A stretch of 64,000 nucleotides of DNA, from assembly GCA_039829955.1 (NCBI GenBank), contig CP140035.1, forward strand, positions 124,001 to 188,000, written 5' to 3'. Of this stretch, positions 1 to 7,967 are shown piece by piece. The notes under the pieces were generated by a model. That model worked only from the letters and a program-made list of their open reading frames with translations. It ran no database searches and was not told the origin of the DNA. The stretch's first letter is position 1. Each line of letters begins with the position of its first letter. This stretch comes from Buchnera aphidicola (Nurudea shiraii) (GTDB taxonomy: Bacteria > Pseudomonadota > Gammaproteobacteria > Enterobacterales > Enterobacteriaceae). The translations under genes and the position numbers were made by a program.

Positions 1-186
1 ATAAGAGATGGTTCTACAGCTATATTCGGTGTTATGATTGAAAGTTTTATAGAAGAAGGTTCTCAAAAAGTTATTGATAAAAAACCATTGATTTATGGAA
101 AATCAATTACAGATCCTTGTTTAGGATGGAATGATAGTGTACGTCTTATTAAAAAATTGTCAAATGCTGTAAATAGTCGATTTTAA
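1..186 (+). CDS. aroH: 3-deoxy-7-phosphoheptulonate synthase, 3' end (partial)
   Basis: The last 61 codons of a DAHP synthase are present; the 5' part lies before the window. This enzyme condenses phosphoenolpyruvate with erythrose 4-phosphate, the first step of the shikimate pathway to aromatic amino acids, which aphid symbionts supply to their host. The visible tail has the family signature: a VMIES block, then EGSQ, LIYGKSITDPC and the closing NAV segment, all as in E. coli AroF/AroG/AroH. The symbol follows Buchnera usage; the C-terminus alone does not separate the three E. coli isozymes. It is followed at once by a rho-independent terminator, so it is a separate transcript from thrS. Confidence 0.9.
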   Translation: MRDGSTAIFGVMIESFIEEGSQKVIDKKPLIYGKSITDPCLGWNDSVRLIKKLSNAVNSRF

Positions 187-190
187 TTTT

Positions 191-227
191 AAGATACTAA
201 TTTAGAGAATTTTATTGGTATCTTTTT
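191..227 (+). terminator. Rho-independent terminator of aroH
   Basis: An 11-bp stem (191-201 with 214-224, one G-U pair) has a 12-base loop, and a T run at 223-227 follows. It starts five bases after the aroH stop codon. Few genes here end in such a clear hairpin plus U tract. Confidence 0.78.
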
Positions 228-385
228 ATTGCGTTGCAAAATAAGTTAGCTTTAAAGTTAATTTTTAATGTTCTTGATGTCTAATAGTGTATTTTTATTT
301 GATTTTTTGTTTTAATTAAGGTTATATGTAATATTTTCTTCTTGATAAATATATAAAATAATGCAAATAAAGTGAAGGATTTTAA

Positions 386-2314
386 ATGCCTATTATTACA
401 CTATCTGATAAACAGAAACTGATATATGAAAATTCCGTTTCAGTATTAGAAGTAGTAAAAAAAATCGCTCCTTATTTGGAAAAAAAATATTTTTGTGCTT
501 ATGTAAATGGTGTTTATTTAAGTAAACATGCTGTTATAGATTGTGATGTTGATATGAAAATAGTTTGTGACGATGATCTAGATTTGTTGAACAGTATTAG
601 AAATACTTGCAATTGTATTTTAGGATATGCTGTAAAAGAATTATGGCCAGATTCTAAAATTTGTAATAGCTCTATTACGGAATCTGGATTTTGTTGCGAT
701 ATAGACGTGAATTTTTCGTTTAAACACAAAGATTTAGTTTTATTAGAAACTCGTATGTTAGATATTTGCAGAAGAAAATATGATATTTATATAAAAAAAG
801 TGACATGGAAAGAGGCTTATAAAACGTTTAAAAGTTTTTCAGAAACTTATAAATTATTAACTTTGAAGAGTTCTTATAATATTAAAAAAACTATTTCTTT
901 GTGTTTTCATCAAAAATATGTTGATTTTCAGGTTGGAATTCCAGTTTCGAACGTGTTTTTTTGTCGTTTTTTTAAATTACAAAAGTTCTCTGGTGTTTAT
1001 TGGAATGGTGTAAAAGAAAACAAAATTTTACAAAGAATTTGTGGAACAGCTTGGGCTACATCAGACAAATTGAAACATTATTTAGAACATATAGTTCAAT
1101 CTAAAAAGAGAGATCATAGAAAAATTTCTAAGAAGTTAAATTTATATCATATTCAGGAAGAATCTCCAGGTATGATTTTTTGGCATCAAAATGGTTTAAT
1201 TATTTTTCAAGAATTGAAAAAATTTATACGCGAAAAATTAAGAGAATACCATTATCAAGAAGTTCAAACACCGTTAATTATGAATAAAAAAATTTGGAAA
1301 GATAGTGGTCATCTAGATAATTATAAAGATTTTATGTTTATGACACATTCAGACAATCATATATACGGGATTAAACCTATGAATTGTCCTGGCCATGTTC
1401 AGATCTTTAATAATGTTGTGAATTCTTATCGTGATCTTCCTATTCGTATTTCAGAATTTGGGAGTTGTCATAGAAATGAACCTTCGGGTTCTTTGCATGG
1501 ATTACTGAGAATAAGGAATTTTACACAAGATGATGCTCATATTTTTTGCAGAAAAGATCAAATTCAAGTTGAAATTAGCAATTGCATTAAAATGATTTAT
1601 GATGTGTATAAGGTGTTTGGATTTAGAAAAATTTTGGTAAAATTAGCTACTCGTCCGAAAAGTAGAATTGGTAGTGATTCAATATGGGATCGAGCTGAAC
1701 ATGATTTAGCTACATCGTTAGAGCAAAATAGTATACACTTTGAATATCAAAGTGGAGAAGGGGCTTTTTACGGACCGAAAATAGAATTGTCATTGTTAGA
1801 TTGCTTAGGAAGAATTTGGCAATGTGCAACTATACAATTGGACTTTTACTTACCAATTAATTTAGGTGCTTTTTATATAGATAAAAATAATAAAAAAAAA
1901 TCACCAATAATAATTCATAGAGCGATACTGGGTTCAATTGAGCGATTTATAGGTATTTTGATAGAAGAATATTCTGGAAACTTTCCAACATGGCTAGCTC
2001 CAATTCAGGTTGTTTTAATTAGCGTAAATAGAAGTCATATAAAATATGTTGAAACATTATTTAACAGTTGGAATCTTTTAGGAATACGCGTTAAGTTAGA
2101 TATAAGAGATGAGACAGTTGGTTTTAAAATTCGAGAGCAGATATTGAAAAAAATTCCATATTCTGTGATTTGTGGTGATAAAGAAGTTTTAACTAATAAA
2201 ATTACTTTTAGAACTAGATTTGGAAAAGTTTTTTCATTAGTTGATATGCAATATTTTATTAAAAGATTAAAGAAAGAGATTATTAATCGAACATTACGTT
2301 ATTGGGAGGAATAA
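386..2314 (+). CDS. thrS: threonine--tRNA ligase with a degenerate editing site
   Basis: Charges tRNA-Thr with threonine in the cytoplasm. Length is 642 aa, equal to E. coli ThrRS. Order: TGS domain (about 1-61), N2 editing domain (62-224), class II catalytic core (about 243-530), anticodon-binding domain. The zinc ligands of the synthetic site are kept (Cys333 in MNCPGH, His384 in DDAHIFC, His510 in IHRAILGS), as are the motif 2 residues around FGSCHRNEPSGSLHG. The editing site is not: by gap-free alignment to E. coli in this region, His73 is Asn, His77 is Cys, Cys182 is Gln and His186 is Pro. The enzyme should therefore charge threonine but probably cannot clear Ser-tRNA-Thr (inference). 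First gene of the thrS-infC-rpmI-rplT-pheST cluster; infC starts four bases after its stop. Confidence 0.97.
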   Translation: MPIITLSDKQKLIYENSVSVLEVVKKIAPYLEKKYFCAYVNGVYLSKHAVIDCDVDMKIVCDDDLDLLNSIRNTCNCILGYAVKELWPDSKICNSSITESGFCCDIDVNFSFKHKDLVLLETRMLDICRRKYDIYIKKVTWKEAYKTFKSFSETYKLLTLKSSYNIKKTISLCFHQKYVDFQVGIPVSNVFFCRFFKLQKFSGVYWNGVKENKILQRICGTAWATSDKLKHYLEHIVQSKKRDHRKISKKLNLYHIQEESPGMIFWHQNGLIIFQELKKFIREKLREYHYQEVQTPLIMNKKIWKDSGHLDNYKDFMFMTHSDNHIYGIKPMNCPGHVQIFNNVVNSYRDLPIRISEFGSCHRNEPSGSLHGLLRIRNFTQDDAHIFCRKDQIQVEISNCIKMIYDVYKVFGFRKILVKLATRPKSRIGSDSIWDRAEHDLATSLEQNSIHFEYQSGEGAFYGPKIELSLLDCLGRIWQCATIQLDFYLPINLGAFYIDKNNKKKSPIIIHRAILGSIERFIGILIEEYSGNFPTWLAPIQVVLISVNRSHIKYVETLFNSWNLLGIRVKLDIRDETVGFKIREQILKKIPYSVICGDKEVLTNKITFRTRFGKVFSLVDMQYFIKRLKKEIINRTLRYWEE

Positions 2315-2317
2315 AGT

Positions 2318-2857
2318 ATTAAAGTCGGAAAAAGAATACAAATAACAAAACCAAATCGTATAAATCATGAAATTCGTGCTTATAAAGTACGTCTTACTGA
2401 TTTTCATGGAAAACAAGTTGGAATTGTAACTTTAGAAGAAGCTTTAAGTAAAGCTAAGGAAGTAGGAGTAGATTTGGTAGAAATAAGTCCAAATTCTGAA
2501 CCACCAGTGTGTCGTATTATGAATTATGGAAAATTTTTGTATAAAAAAAGCAAATTAATTAAAGAACAGAGAAAAAAGCAAAAAGTTATTAATATAAAAG
2601 AAATAAAAGTTCGTCCTGGAACTGATGAAAGTGATTATCAAGTTAAGTTGAGAAATGTAACTCGTTTTTTAAAAGATAGTAACAAAGTAAAGATTACTTT
2701 ACGATTTCGTGGACGTGAAATGGTTCATCAACAGATAGGAGTTAAAATATTAAATCGTATTAAAAACGATTTAGAAAATATATCTATAGTAGAAATGTTT
2801 CCATCTAGAATTGAAGGTCGTCAAATGATTATGGTTTTAGCTCCTAAGAAAAAATGA
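2318..2857 (+). CDS. infC: translation initiation factor IF-3, AUU start
   Basis: IF-3 binds the 30S subunit, keeps it free of 50S and checks start codon and initiator tRNA. The gene encodes 179 aa (E. coli 180). The best start is the rare codon ATT at 2318: it follows the strong Shine-Dalgarno GGGAGGA at 2304-2310, and translation from it gives the full family N-terminus (KVGKRIQITKPNRIN). The first ATG in frame, at 2474, would remove the N-terminal 52 residues. In E. coli the AUU start is the basis of IF-3 autoregulation, so this control is probably kept. Conserved blocks SPNSEPPVCRIMNYGKF, KEIKVRPGTDE and RFRGREM are present, and the C-terminus ends in APKKK. Start chosen on homology and RBS. 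Confidence 0.95.
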   Translation: MKVGKRIQITKPNRINHEIRAYKVRLTDFHGKQVGIVTLEEALSKAKEVGVDLVEISPNSEPPVCRIMNYGKFLYKKSKLIKEQRKKQKVINIKEIKVRPGTDESDYQVKLRNVTRFLKDSNKVKITLRFRGREMVHQQIGVKILNRIKNDLENISIVEMFPSRIEGRQMIMVLAPKKK

Positions 2858-2954
2858 TAATTTTTATATAGTATGCATATACATTTATATTAAATTAATA
2901 ATGGTTTGTTTCTTTTTGAGATTTGTTTTATTTATATAAAATTGGAATATTTTC

Positions 2955-3152
2955 ATGCCTAAAATTAAAACTTTGCGTAGTGCATCTAAACGTTTTCAAA
3001 AAACAGCATCTGGAAAATTTAAACGTAAGCAAGCTAATTTACGACATATTTTAACAAAGAAGTCTTCAGATCAAAAACGTCATTTGCGTTTTAAAGTAAC
3101 AGTATCGAATAGAGATAATAGTAGGGTTCGACTTTTTTTACCTTATTTGTAA
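2955..3152 (+). CDS. rpmI: 50S ribosomal protein L35
   Basis: A small basic protein of the large ribosomal subunit, 65 aa, exactly the E. coli length. The start MPKIKTLRSASKRF and the ANLRHILTKKSSDQKRHLR core are diagnostic; the tail ends LPYL, against LPYA in E. coli. It sits 97 bases after infC and 43 before rplT. In E. coli, L20 represses translation of rpmI-rplT by binding an RNA structure in the infC-rpmI region. The short AT-only spacer here shows no obvious pseudoknot, so it is uncertain whether that loop survives. Confidence 0.97.
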   Translation: MPKIKTLRSASKRFQKTASGKFKRKQANLRHILTKKSSDQKRHLRFKVTVSNRDNSRVRLFLPYL

Positions 3153-3195
3153 ATTGGTTTATAAAGTATAGTATTAAGAAAAAGGAGAGCATGAT

Positions 3196-3549
3196 ATGGT
3201 TCGTATCAAACGTGGAGTAGTTGCTCGTGCTCGTCATAAAAAAATATTAAAACAAGCTAAAGGTTATTATGGTGCTCGATCAAGAACTTACAGATCAGCC
3301 TATCAAGCTGTGATTAAAGCAGGACAATATGCTTATCGTGATCGTCGTCAAAAAAAGCGACAATTTAGGAAATTATGGATTTCTCGTATTAATGCAGCAG
3401 TACGAGAAAATGAAATGTCTTATAGTAGATTTATATACGGTTTAAAAAAAGCATCAATAAATATTAATAGAAAAATGTTATCTGAAATAGCTCTATTTGA
3501 TAGAAACACATTTAATTCGTTAATACAAAATTCGAAAAGTGCATTGTAA
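3196..3549 (+). CDS. rplT: 50S ribosomal protein L20
   Basis: Assembly protein of the 50S subunit that binds 23S rRNA early. 117 aa, close to the E. coli length. The basic N-terminal extension (MVRIKRGVVARARHKKILK) and the KGYYGARSRTYR block are typical. An AAGGAGAG ribosome-binding site precedes the ATG. It closes the infC-rpmI-rplT unit; the 237-base spacer to pheS contains two hairpin candidates instead of the simple pheM attenuator known in E. coli. Confidence 0.97.
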   Translation: MVRIKRGVVARARHKKILKQAKGYYGARSRTYRSAYQAVIKAGQYAYRDRRQKKRQFRKLWISRINAAVRENEMSYSRFIYGLKKASININRKMLSEIALFDRNTFNSLIQNSKSAL

Positions 3550-3562
3550 AAAGTTTATGGTC

Positions 3563-3586
3563 AGGAGGGAGTAATTAATCTCTCCT
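3563..3586 (+). promoter_or_regulatory. Short hairpin downstream of rplT
   Basis: An 8-bp stem (3563-3570 with 3579-3586, one G-U pair) has an 8-base loop and lies 13 bases after the rplT stop. No T run follows directly, so it is not a standard terminator. It may act as a 3' stabiliser or a weak attenuator between the ribosomal and pheST parts of the cluster. Note that the 5' arm resembles a Shine-Dalgarno sequence (AGGAGGGA), which the hairpin would mask. Confidence 0.45.
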
Positions 3587-3600
3587 TACTTCAGAAATAT

Positions 3601-3704
3601 TTTGTGTTAAGTAGTAAAAAACGTTACAATTTAGGTACATTTAGAATAGTATATTTATGTATTTTTTATAATTTTGTACTATTTCAAATGATTTCTAACA
3701 CAAA
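3601..3704 (+). promoter_or_regulatory. Nested inverted repeats in the pheS leader
   Basis: An outer perfect 9-bp pair (3601-3609 with 3696-3704) encloses an inner 14-position stem (3639-3652 with 3676-3689) that has one mismatch and three G-U pairs, and a 23-base loop. The structure ends 82 bases before the pheS start, in the position held by the pheM leader and attenuator in E. coli. No Phe-rich leader peptide like PheM was found. It could be a divergent attenuator or a structured leader; chance pairing in AT-rich DNA is possible for the inner stem. Confidence 0.35.
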
Positions 3705-3786
3705 GAATTTTGGTATGTCCAAAAATTATGTTTTAAAATTTTATATAAACTTTAATAATGAATTTTCAGTATAGCACAAGGAAAAA

Positions 3787-4773
3787 ATGGTGTTTAACTT
3801 TTCTAAGTTAGTAAATACAGTAAAATTAGAAATAAAAAGTATTAAGACATTACAAGAACTAAATGTATTAAAAACTAAATATTTTGGAAAAAAAGGCTAT
3901 ATTCCTTCGAAAACATTGTTATTAAGAGACATATCTTTAAATGAAAGAAAAAAATGTGGAGTTGTTCTTAACAGATTTAAAGCTTATTTAAAAGTTAAAA
4001 TTAATAAACTTCAGAAAGAATTAGAGACATTATCTAATAATACATTATTAAAAGAACATTTTTTTGACATATCTTTATCTGGTCGTTTCAATAATTTAGG
4101 TACATTACATCCTATAACTAAAATAATTAATGAAATAGAAAATTTTTTTTTAAAATTAGGATTCAAAATAGTTAGAGGTCAAGAAATAGATGATGACTAT
4201 CATAATTTTGATGCTTTAAATATTTTAAAGAATCATCCATCAAGGACTAATCAAGACACTTTTTGGTTTGATTCTCATCGTTTGTTGCGAACTCAAACTT
4301 CTAATATGCAAATTAGATGTATGAAAGATATGAAATTGCCAATTAAAGTGATTATACCAGGAAAAGTATATAGAAATGATTCTGATAGGACTCATACTCC
4401 TATGTTTCATCAAATCGAGGGATTAGTAATTGACAAGAACATAAATTTTTCTAATTTAAAATGGATTATCCAATTGTTTTTAAGCTATTTTTTTCATAAA
4501 AATATTAATATTCGATTTCGTCCATCTTATTTTCCTTTTACTTTTTTATCTTCTGAAGTAGATATTTTTGGAGATAGTTTTAAATGGCTAGAAATTTTAG
4601 GTTGTGGTATGGTACATCCAAACGTACTAAGAAATGTTGATATTGATTCTAATATGTATTCTGGGTACGCTTTTGGATTAGGAATAGAAAGAATTGCTAT
4701 GTTAATTTATGGAATTTCAGATATTCGTATTTTTTTTGATAATGATTTAAAATTTCTTAGACAATTTAAATAA
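3787..4773 (+). CDS. pheS: phenylalanine--tRNA ligase alpha subunit
   Basis: Catalytic subunit of the alpha2-beta2 PheRS that charges tRNA-Phe. 328 aa (E. coli 327). The N-terminal coiled-coil arm (about 1-90) is followed by the class II core: LHPITK, the motif 2 region with FRNDSD-type context (GKVYRNDSDRTHTPMFHQIEG) and the motif 3 region GYAFGLGIERIAM near the C-terminus. AAGGA at 3778-3782 is the RBS. It is followed by pheT after 17 bases, so both subunits come from one message. The synthetic site looks intact, unlike the proofreading site of the partner subunit. Confidence 0.97.
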   Translation: MVFNFSKLVNTVKLEIKSIKTLQELNVLKTKYFGKKGYIPSKTLLLRDISLNERKKCGVVLNRFKAYLKVKINKLQKELETLSNNTLLKEHFFDISLSGRFNNLGTLHPITKIINEIENFFLKLGFKIVRGQEIDDDYHNFDALNILKNHPSRTNQDTFWFDSHRLLRTQTSNMQIRCMKDMKLPIKVIIPGKVYRNDSDRTHTPMFHQIEGLVIDKNINFSNLKWIIQLFLSYFFHKNINIRFRPSYFPFTFLSSEVDIFGDSFKWLEILGCGMVHPNVLRNVDIDSNMYSGYAFGLGIERIAMLIYGISDIRIFFDNDLKFLRQFK

Positions 4774-4790
4774 AGTGAGTTTAATACGTT

Positions 4791-7178
4791 ATGGAATTTA
4801 GTGAGAGATGGTTACGAGAATGGGTGAATCCTGCCATTAATGTTAATTCATTATGTGATCAAATAGTACAATTAGGTTTAGAGATTGAAAAAATTACTTA
4901 TGTTTCAAATGTATGTTCAAATTTAATTGTTGGAGAAGTGATCAAAGTTTTAAAAGATTATTCTAATATCAAATTGTTGTTAATAAAAATAAAAATTAAA
5001 AATAATCAATATATTAAAGTTATATCAAGAAATTTTAATTTTATAAAAGGTATGAAAGTTATTATAGCTGTTAATAATTCTAAATTATTTAATTATAATT
5101 TTTTAAAATTGGTTCAGTTAAATAAATTGAGATGTGATGGAATAGTTTGTTTTTGTGAAGATGTCGGGTTAATAAATTTAGATGATTGTGCTATTATACT
5201 TCCATCAAATTCTGTAATAGAAAAGGATGTATGTGAATATGTTACATTAGATGATAATGTTATTAAAATTAGAAGCACCCCTAATCGTTCTGATGCGTTG
5301 AGTATATTAGGAATAGCTCGAGATATTGCAGCATGGAATGATTTACCACAACCTCGCTTGAAGAAGTATTTTAATTTAACACGTAGTTCGAGTGATTTAA
5401 ATATTTCTATTAATATTCCAGATACATGTTGGCGTTTTTTTGGACGAACCATAAAAAACATTAATATAAAAAGAAATACACCGTTTTGGATGAAAGAAAA
5501 ACTTATACGTTCTTCTTTGAAATTATCTAATATTGTGATTAATATCATTAATTATGTATTGATAGAAATAGGTCAGCCATTATATATTATTGATTTAGAT
5601 TGCATTTTAAAAAAAATTATTTTAAGAAAATCTTATAAACATGAGCGTTTCGTTAATTCTAATAATGAAGAAGTTTTTATTGATGACGATGTAATAGTGA
5701 TTTCAGATGAAGAAAAAATATTAGCTTTAGGTGGCCATATTAATTCGTTTGATTCAGCTATAGATTTAAATTCAAAAAATTTATTTTTAGGTTGTAGTTC
5801 TTATTACAGTTCTAATATCTTTGAAAGATCTTTTAATTATGGATGTAAAAATATTTTTACAGAGCGTTATGAGCGAGGTATTGATTTTGGTAATCAAAAA
5901 AAAGCTTTGGAGTATGCTACTTATTTAATTTTAAAACTTTGTTGTGGAGAAGCTGGAAAAATTGTAAAAAGAGTAGAAATTTCAAAAGTACCTTGTAAAA
6001 AAAGTATTAAATTGTATAAGAAAAAAATACGAAACATATCCGGATTTGTTATTAGTGATGCATTAATTGTAAGAAATTTAGTAAAGTTAGGATTTAAGGT
6101 AATTTTTTGTGGTGAGTATTGGGACGTTTTTGCTCCTAGTTGGAGATCTGATATTACAATAGAAGAAGAAGTTATTGGTGAATTGATACGAATGTTTGGA
6201 TATCAAAATGTTCCTTCAATTCCTATGTCAACATATTTTAATATTTCTCGAGAGGATAAAGTTTATAATGCATTAAATAGAGCTAAATTGCTTTTAGTTG
6301 ACAAAGGGTATCATGAAATTATTACATATGGATTTGTTGATCCTGAGCTTCAAAAAATGTTTTTTTCTAATATAGATCCTTTATATATATCTAATCCAAT
6401 TTCTAAAGATATGTCTTCAATGAGAGTGTCTTTATGGATGGGATTGTTGTCAACAGTTCTTTATAATCAAAGTAGACAAGAACATAGATTTAGGTTGTTT
6501 GAGAGTGGTTTATGTTTTATTTCAGATTCTAGAGAGAATTTAGGTGTTAAACAAGTTTTATATTTTTCCGGTCTGTTGAGTGGAAATAAAAATGAGTTGC
6601 ATTGGGGAATGTCAAAAGATAAAGTTGATTTTTTTGATTTAAAAGGTGATATAGAATCTATTATGGATTTATTTGGTCAGGCGAAATTTTTAGAATTTAA
6701 AAAGCATAATTGTTTAGGGTTATGTTCTAAAGCAAGTGTAAAAATTTATTTGAAAAAAAAAATAATTGGATTTATGGGAATAATTAACCCTATGTTACAA
6801 AAGAAATTACGTTTAAAAAATGAAGTAATGGTTTTTGAGCTATTTTGGGGTGATATTTCTTTTTCAAACAATATCAATATAAGAAATTTTTCTATGTATC
6901 CTAGAAGTTTTAGAGACATTTCTGTTATTGTAGATGAAGAAATTTCAGTAGGAAATATTATTGAAGAGTGTAAAACGCTTTTTATTAAAAATATTGTAGA
7001 TATATATTTATTTGATATTTTTAGAGGAAATGACATAGGAGTTGGAAAAAAAAGTTTAACTTTTCGATTGGTTTTAGAAAATAGAGAAAAAACTTTTAGA
7101 GAAAAAGACATTTCAGGTATTTTAAAAACTTGTATTGAAGTATTAGAGTTAAAGTTTAAAACAACAGTAAGAAAATAA
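4791..7178 (+). CDS. pheT: phenylalanine--tRNA ligase beta subunit with eroded editing site
   Basis: Non-catalytic PheRS subunit: tRNA binding and, normally, hydrolysis of Tyr-tRNA-Phe. 795 aa, the E. coli length. The N-terminal EMAP-like tRNA-binding domain (about 40-150) is poorly conserved. The B3/B4 editing domain (about 210-400) keeps its fold landmarks (FWMKEKL, IGQPL, RYERGID) but has lost the pocket: against E. coli numbering, Arg244 is Lys, His265 Tyr, Gly318 Asn, Glu334 Gly, Thr354 Asn and Ala356 Phe. The B5-B7 region (APSWRSDITIEEEVIGE) and the C-terminal anticodon-binding domain are well kept. It should support charging but not proofreading (inference). E. coli has ihfA directly after pheT; here there is none. 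Confidence 0.96.
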   Translation: MEFSERWLREWVNPAINVNSLCDQIVQLGLEIEKITYVSNVCSNLIVGEVIKVLKDYSNIKLLLIKIKIKNNQYIKVISRNFNFIKGMKVIIAVNNSKLFNYNFLKLVQLNKLRCDGIVCFCEDVGLINLDDCAIILPSNSVIEKDVCEYVTLDDNVIKIRSTPNRSDALSILGIARDIAAWNDLPQPRLKKYFNLTRSSSDLNISINIPDTCWRFFGRTIKNINIKRNTPFWMKEKLIRSSLKLSNIVINIINYVLIEIGQPLYIIDLDCILKKIILRKSYKHERFVNSNNEEVFIDDDVIVISDEEKILALGGHINSFDSAIDLNSKNLFLGCSSYYSSNIFERSFNYGCKNIFTERYERGIDFGNQKKALEYATYLILKLCCGEAGKIVKRVEISKVPCKKSIKLYKKKIRNISGFVISDALIVRNLVKLGFKVIFCGEYWDVFAPSWRSDITIEEEVIGELIRMFGYQNVPSIPMSTYFNISREDKVYNALNRAKLLLVDKGYHEIITYGFVDPELQKMFFSNIDPLYISNPISKDMSSMRVSLWMGLLSTVLYNQSRQEHRFRLFESGLCFISDSRENLGVKQVLYFSGLLSGNKNELHWGMSKDKVDFFDLKGDIESIMDLFGQAKFLEFKKHNCLGLCSKASVKIYLKKKIIGFMGIINPMLQKKLRLKNEVMVFELFWGDISFSNNINIRNFSMYPRSFRDISVIVDEEISVGNIIEECKTLFIKNIVDIYLFDIFRGNDIGVGKKSLTFRLVLENREKTFREKDISGILKTCIEVLELKFKTTVRK

Positions 7179-7603
7179 ATATATTGTCATTTTAAAGAGT
7201 ACTTGACGTATACGAAGTTACTAGTTTAAAGTTTTATTAAGATTCTTAAAGTATAATTTGAATTTTGTATAAAATATTTTATTTAGAGTATATGAAAAGT
7301 AAAAGTAGTTTATATGTATAATATATTTTTGAAGTATAAACAAGAAATTTTGTGTTTTAAAAAAAATGTTTTACAAACTATCATTTAGTTGTTGTTTAAA
7401 GAATGATTCATAATTAGAGTTTTACTTCAATATTTCCAAGTTAATAAAATTATAAATTAATTATTTTATTTTAAGCTCAGGCATATCTTACATTTTTGAA
7501 TACTTCCAAATATATAATCGAAAAAATAACTGTTTTGAATTTTTATATTGCTAAATGTTAAATGTTTCGTTGTCATCTAATTCTATAATATAAGGAGAAT
7601 TTT
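7179..7603 (+). other. 425-base spacer where ihfA would be expected
   Basis: Very AT-rich, with no open frame that resembles a protein, no tRNA cloverleaf and no clear terminator for pheT. In E. coli the IHF alpha gene ihfA follows pheT immediately. The spacer may be its decayed remnant, but no residual similarity is visible. The 3' end holds the AAGGAG ribosome-binding site of yajC (about 7592-7597). Confidence 0.6.
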
Positions 7604-7936
7604 GTGAACTTTTTAATTTCTGAAGCTTTTGCTTCAAATAGTGATGTTTATCAAGGAAATGTATATTCATTAGTTTATATGCTATTATTTTTTTTATTTG
7701 TTTTTTATTTTACGATTATTCGACCTCAAAGAAACAAACTTAAAGAGCATAAAACTTTGATTAGTTCTCTTTCTTTAGGTGATGAAATATTAACTACTGG
7801 TGGAGTTGTAGGAAAAATAAAAAAATTTATAGAAACGGAGTATATTGTATTAGAATTAAATCATAATGTTAAAATATTAATAAAAAATGATTATGTCTTA
7901 TTAATCTTACCTAAGGGTACTCTTAATAATATTTAA
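7604..7936 (+). CDS. yajC: Sec translocon accessory protein YajC
   Basis: Small inner-membrane protein that joins SecD and SecF as the holotranslocon accessory complex. 110 aa, as in E. coli. It starts with GTG preceded by AAGGAG. The short periplasmic N-terminus is followed by one transmembrane helix (about 23-40), then the conserved FYFTIIRPQRNKLKEH and LSLGDEILTTGGVVGKI blocks, ending in LPKGT. First gene of yajC-secD-secF, in the E. coli order; the preceding E. coli genes queA and tgt are absent here. Confidence 0.96.
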   Translation: MNFLISEAFASNSDVYQGNVYSLVYMLLFFLFVFYFTIIRPQRNKLKEHKTLISSLSLGDEILTTGGVVGKIKKFIETEYIVLELNHNVKILIKNDYVLLILPKGTLNNI

Positions 7937-7967
7937 ATTTTAAAGTTATAAATAGGTTTTTTAATAT

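Noticed and set aside
514..729. Antisense open frame inside thrS
   Set aside because: It overlaps a strongly conserved synthetase, has no homology or RBS, and mirrors sense codon bias.
3688..3774. 28-codon frame with several Phe and Tyr before pheS, considered as a pheM-like leader peptide
   Set aside because: No clustered Phe codons, no RBS, and no likeness to the 14-residue PheM of E. coli.
5114..5548. 144-codon minus-strand frame inside pheT
   Set aside because: A shadow of the real gene; composition follows the complement of AT-rich sense codons and no family resemblance is seen.
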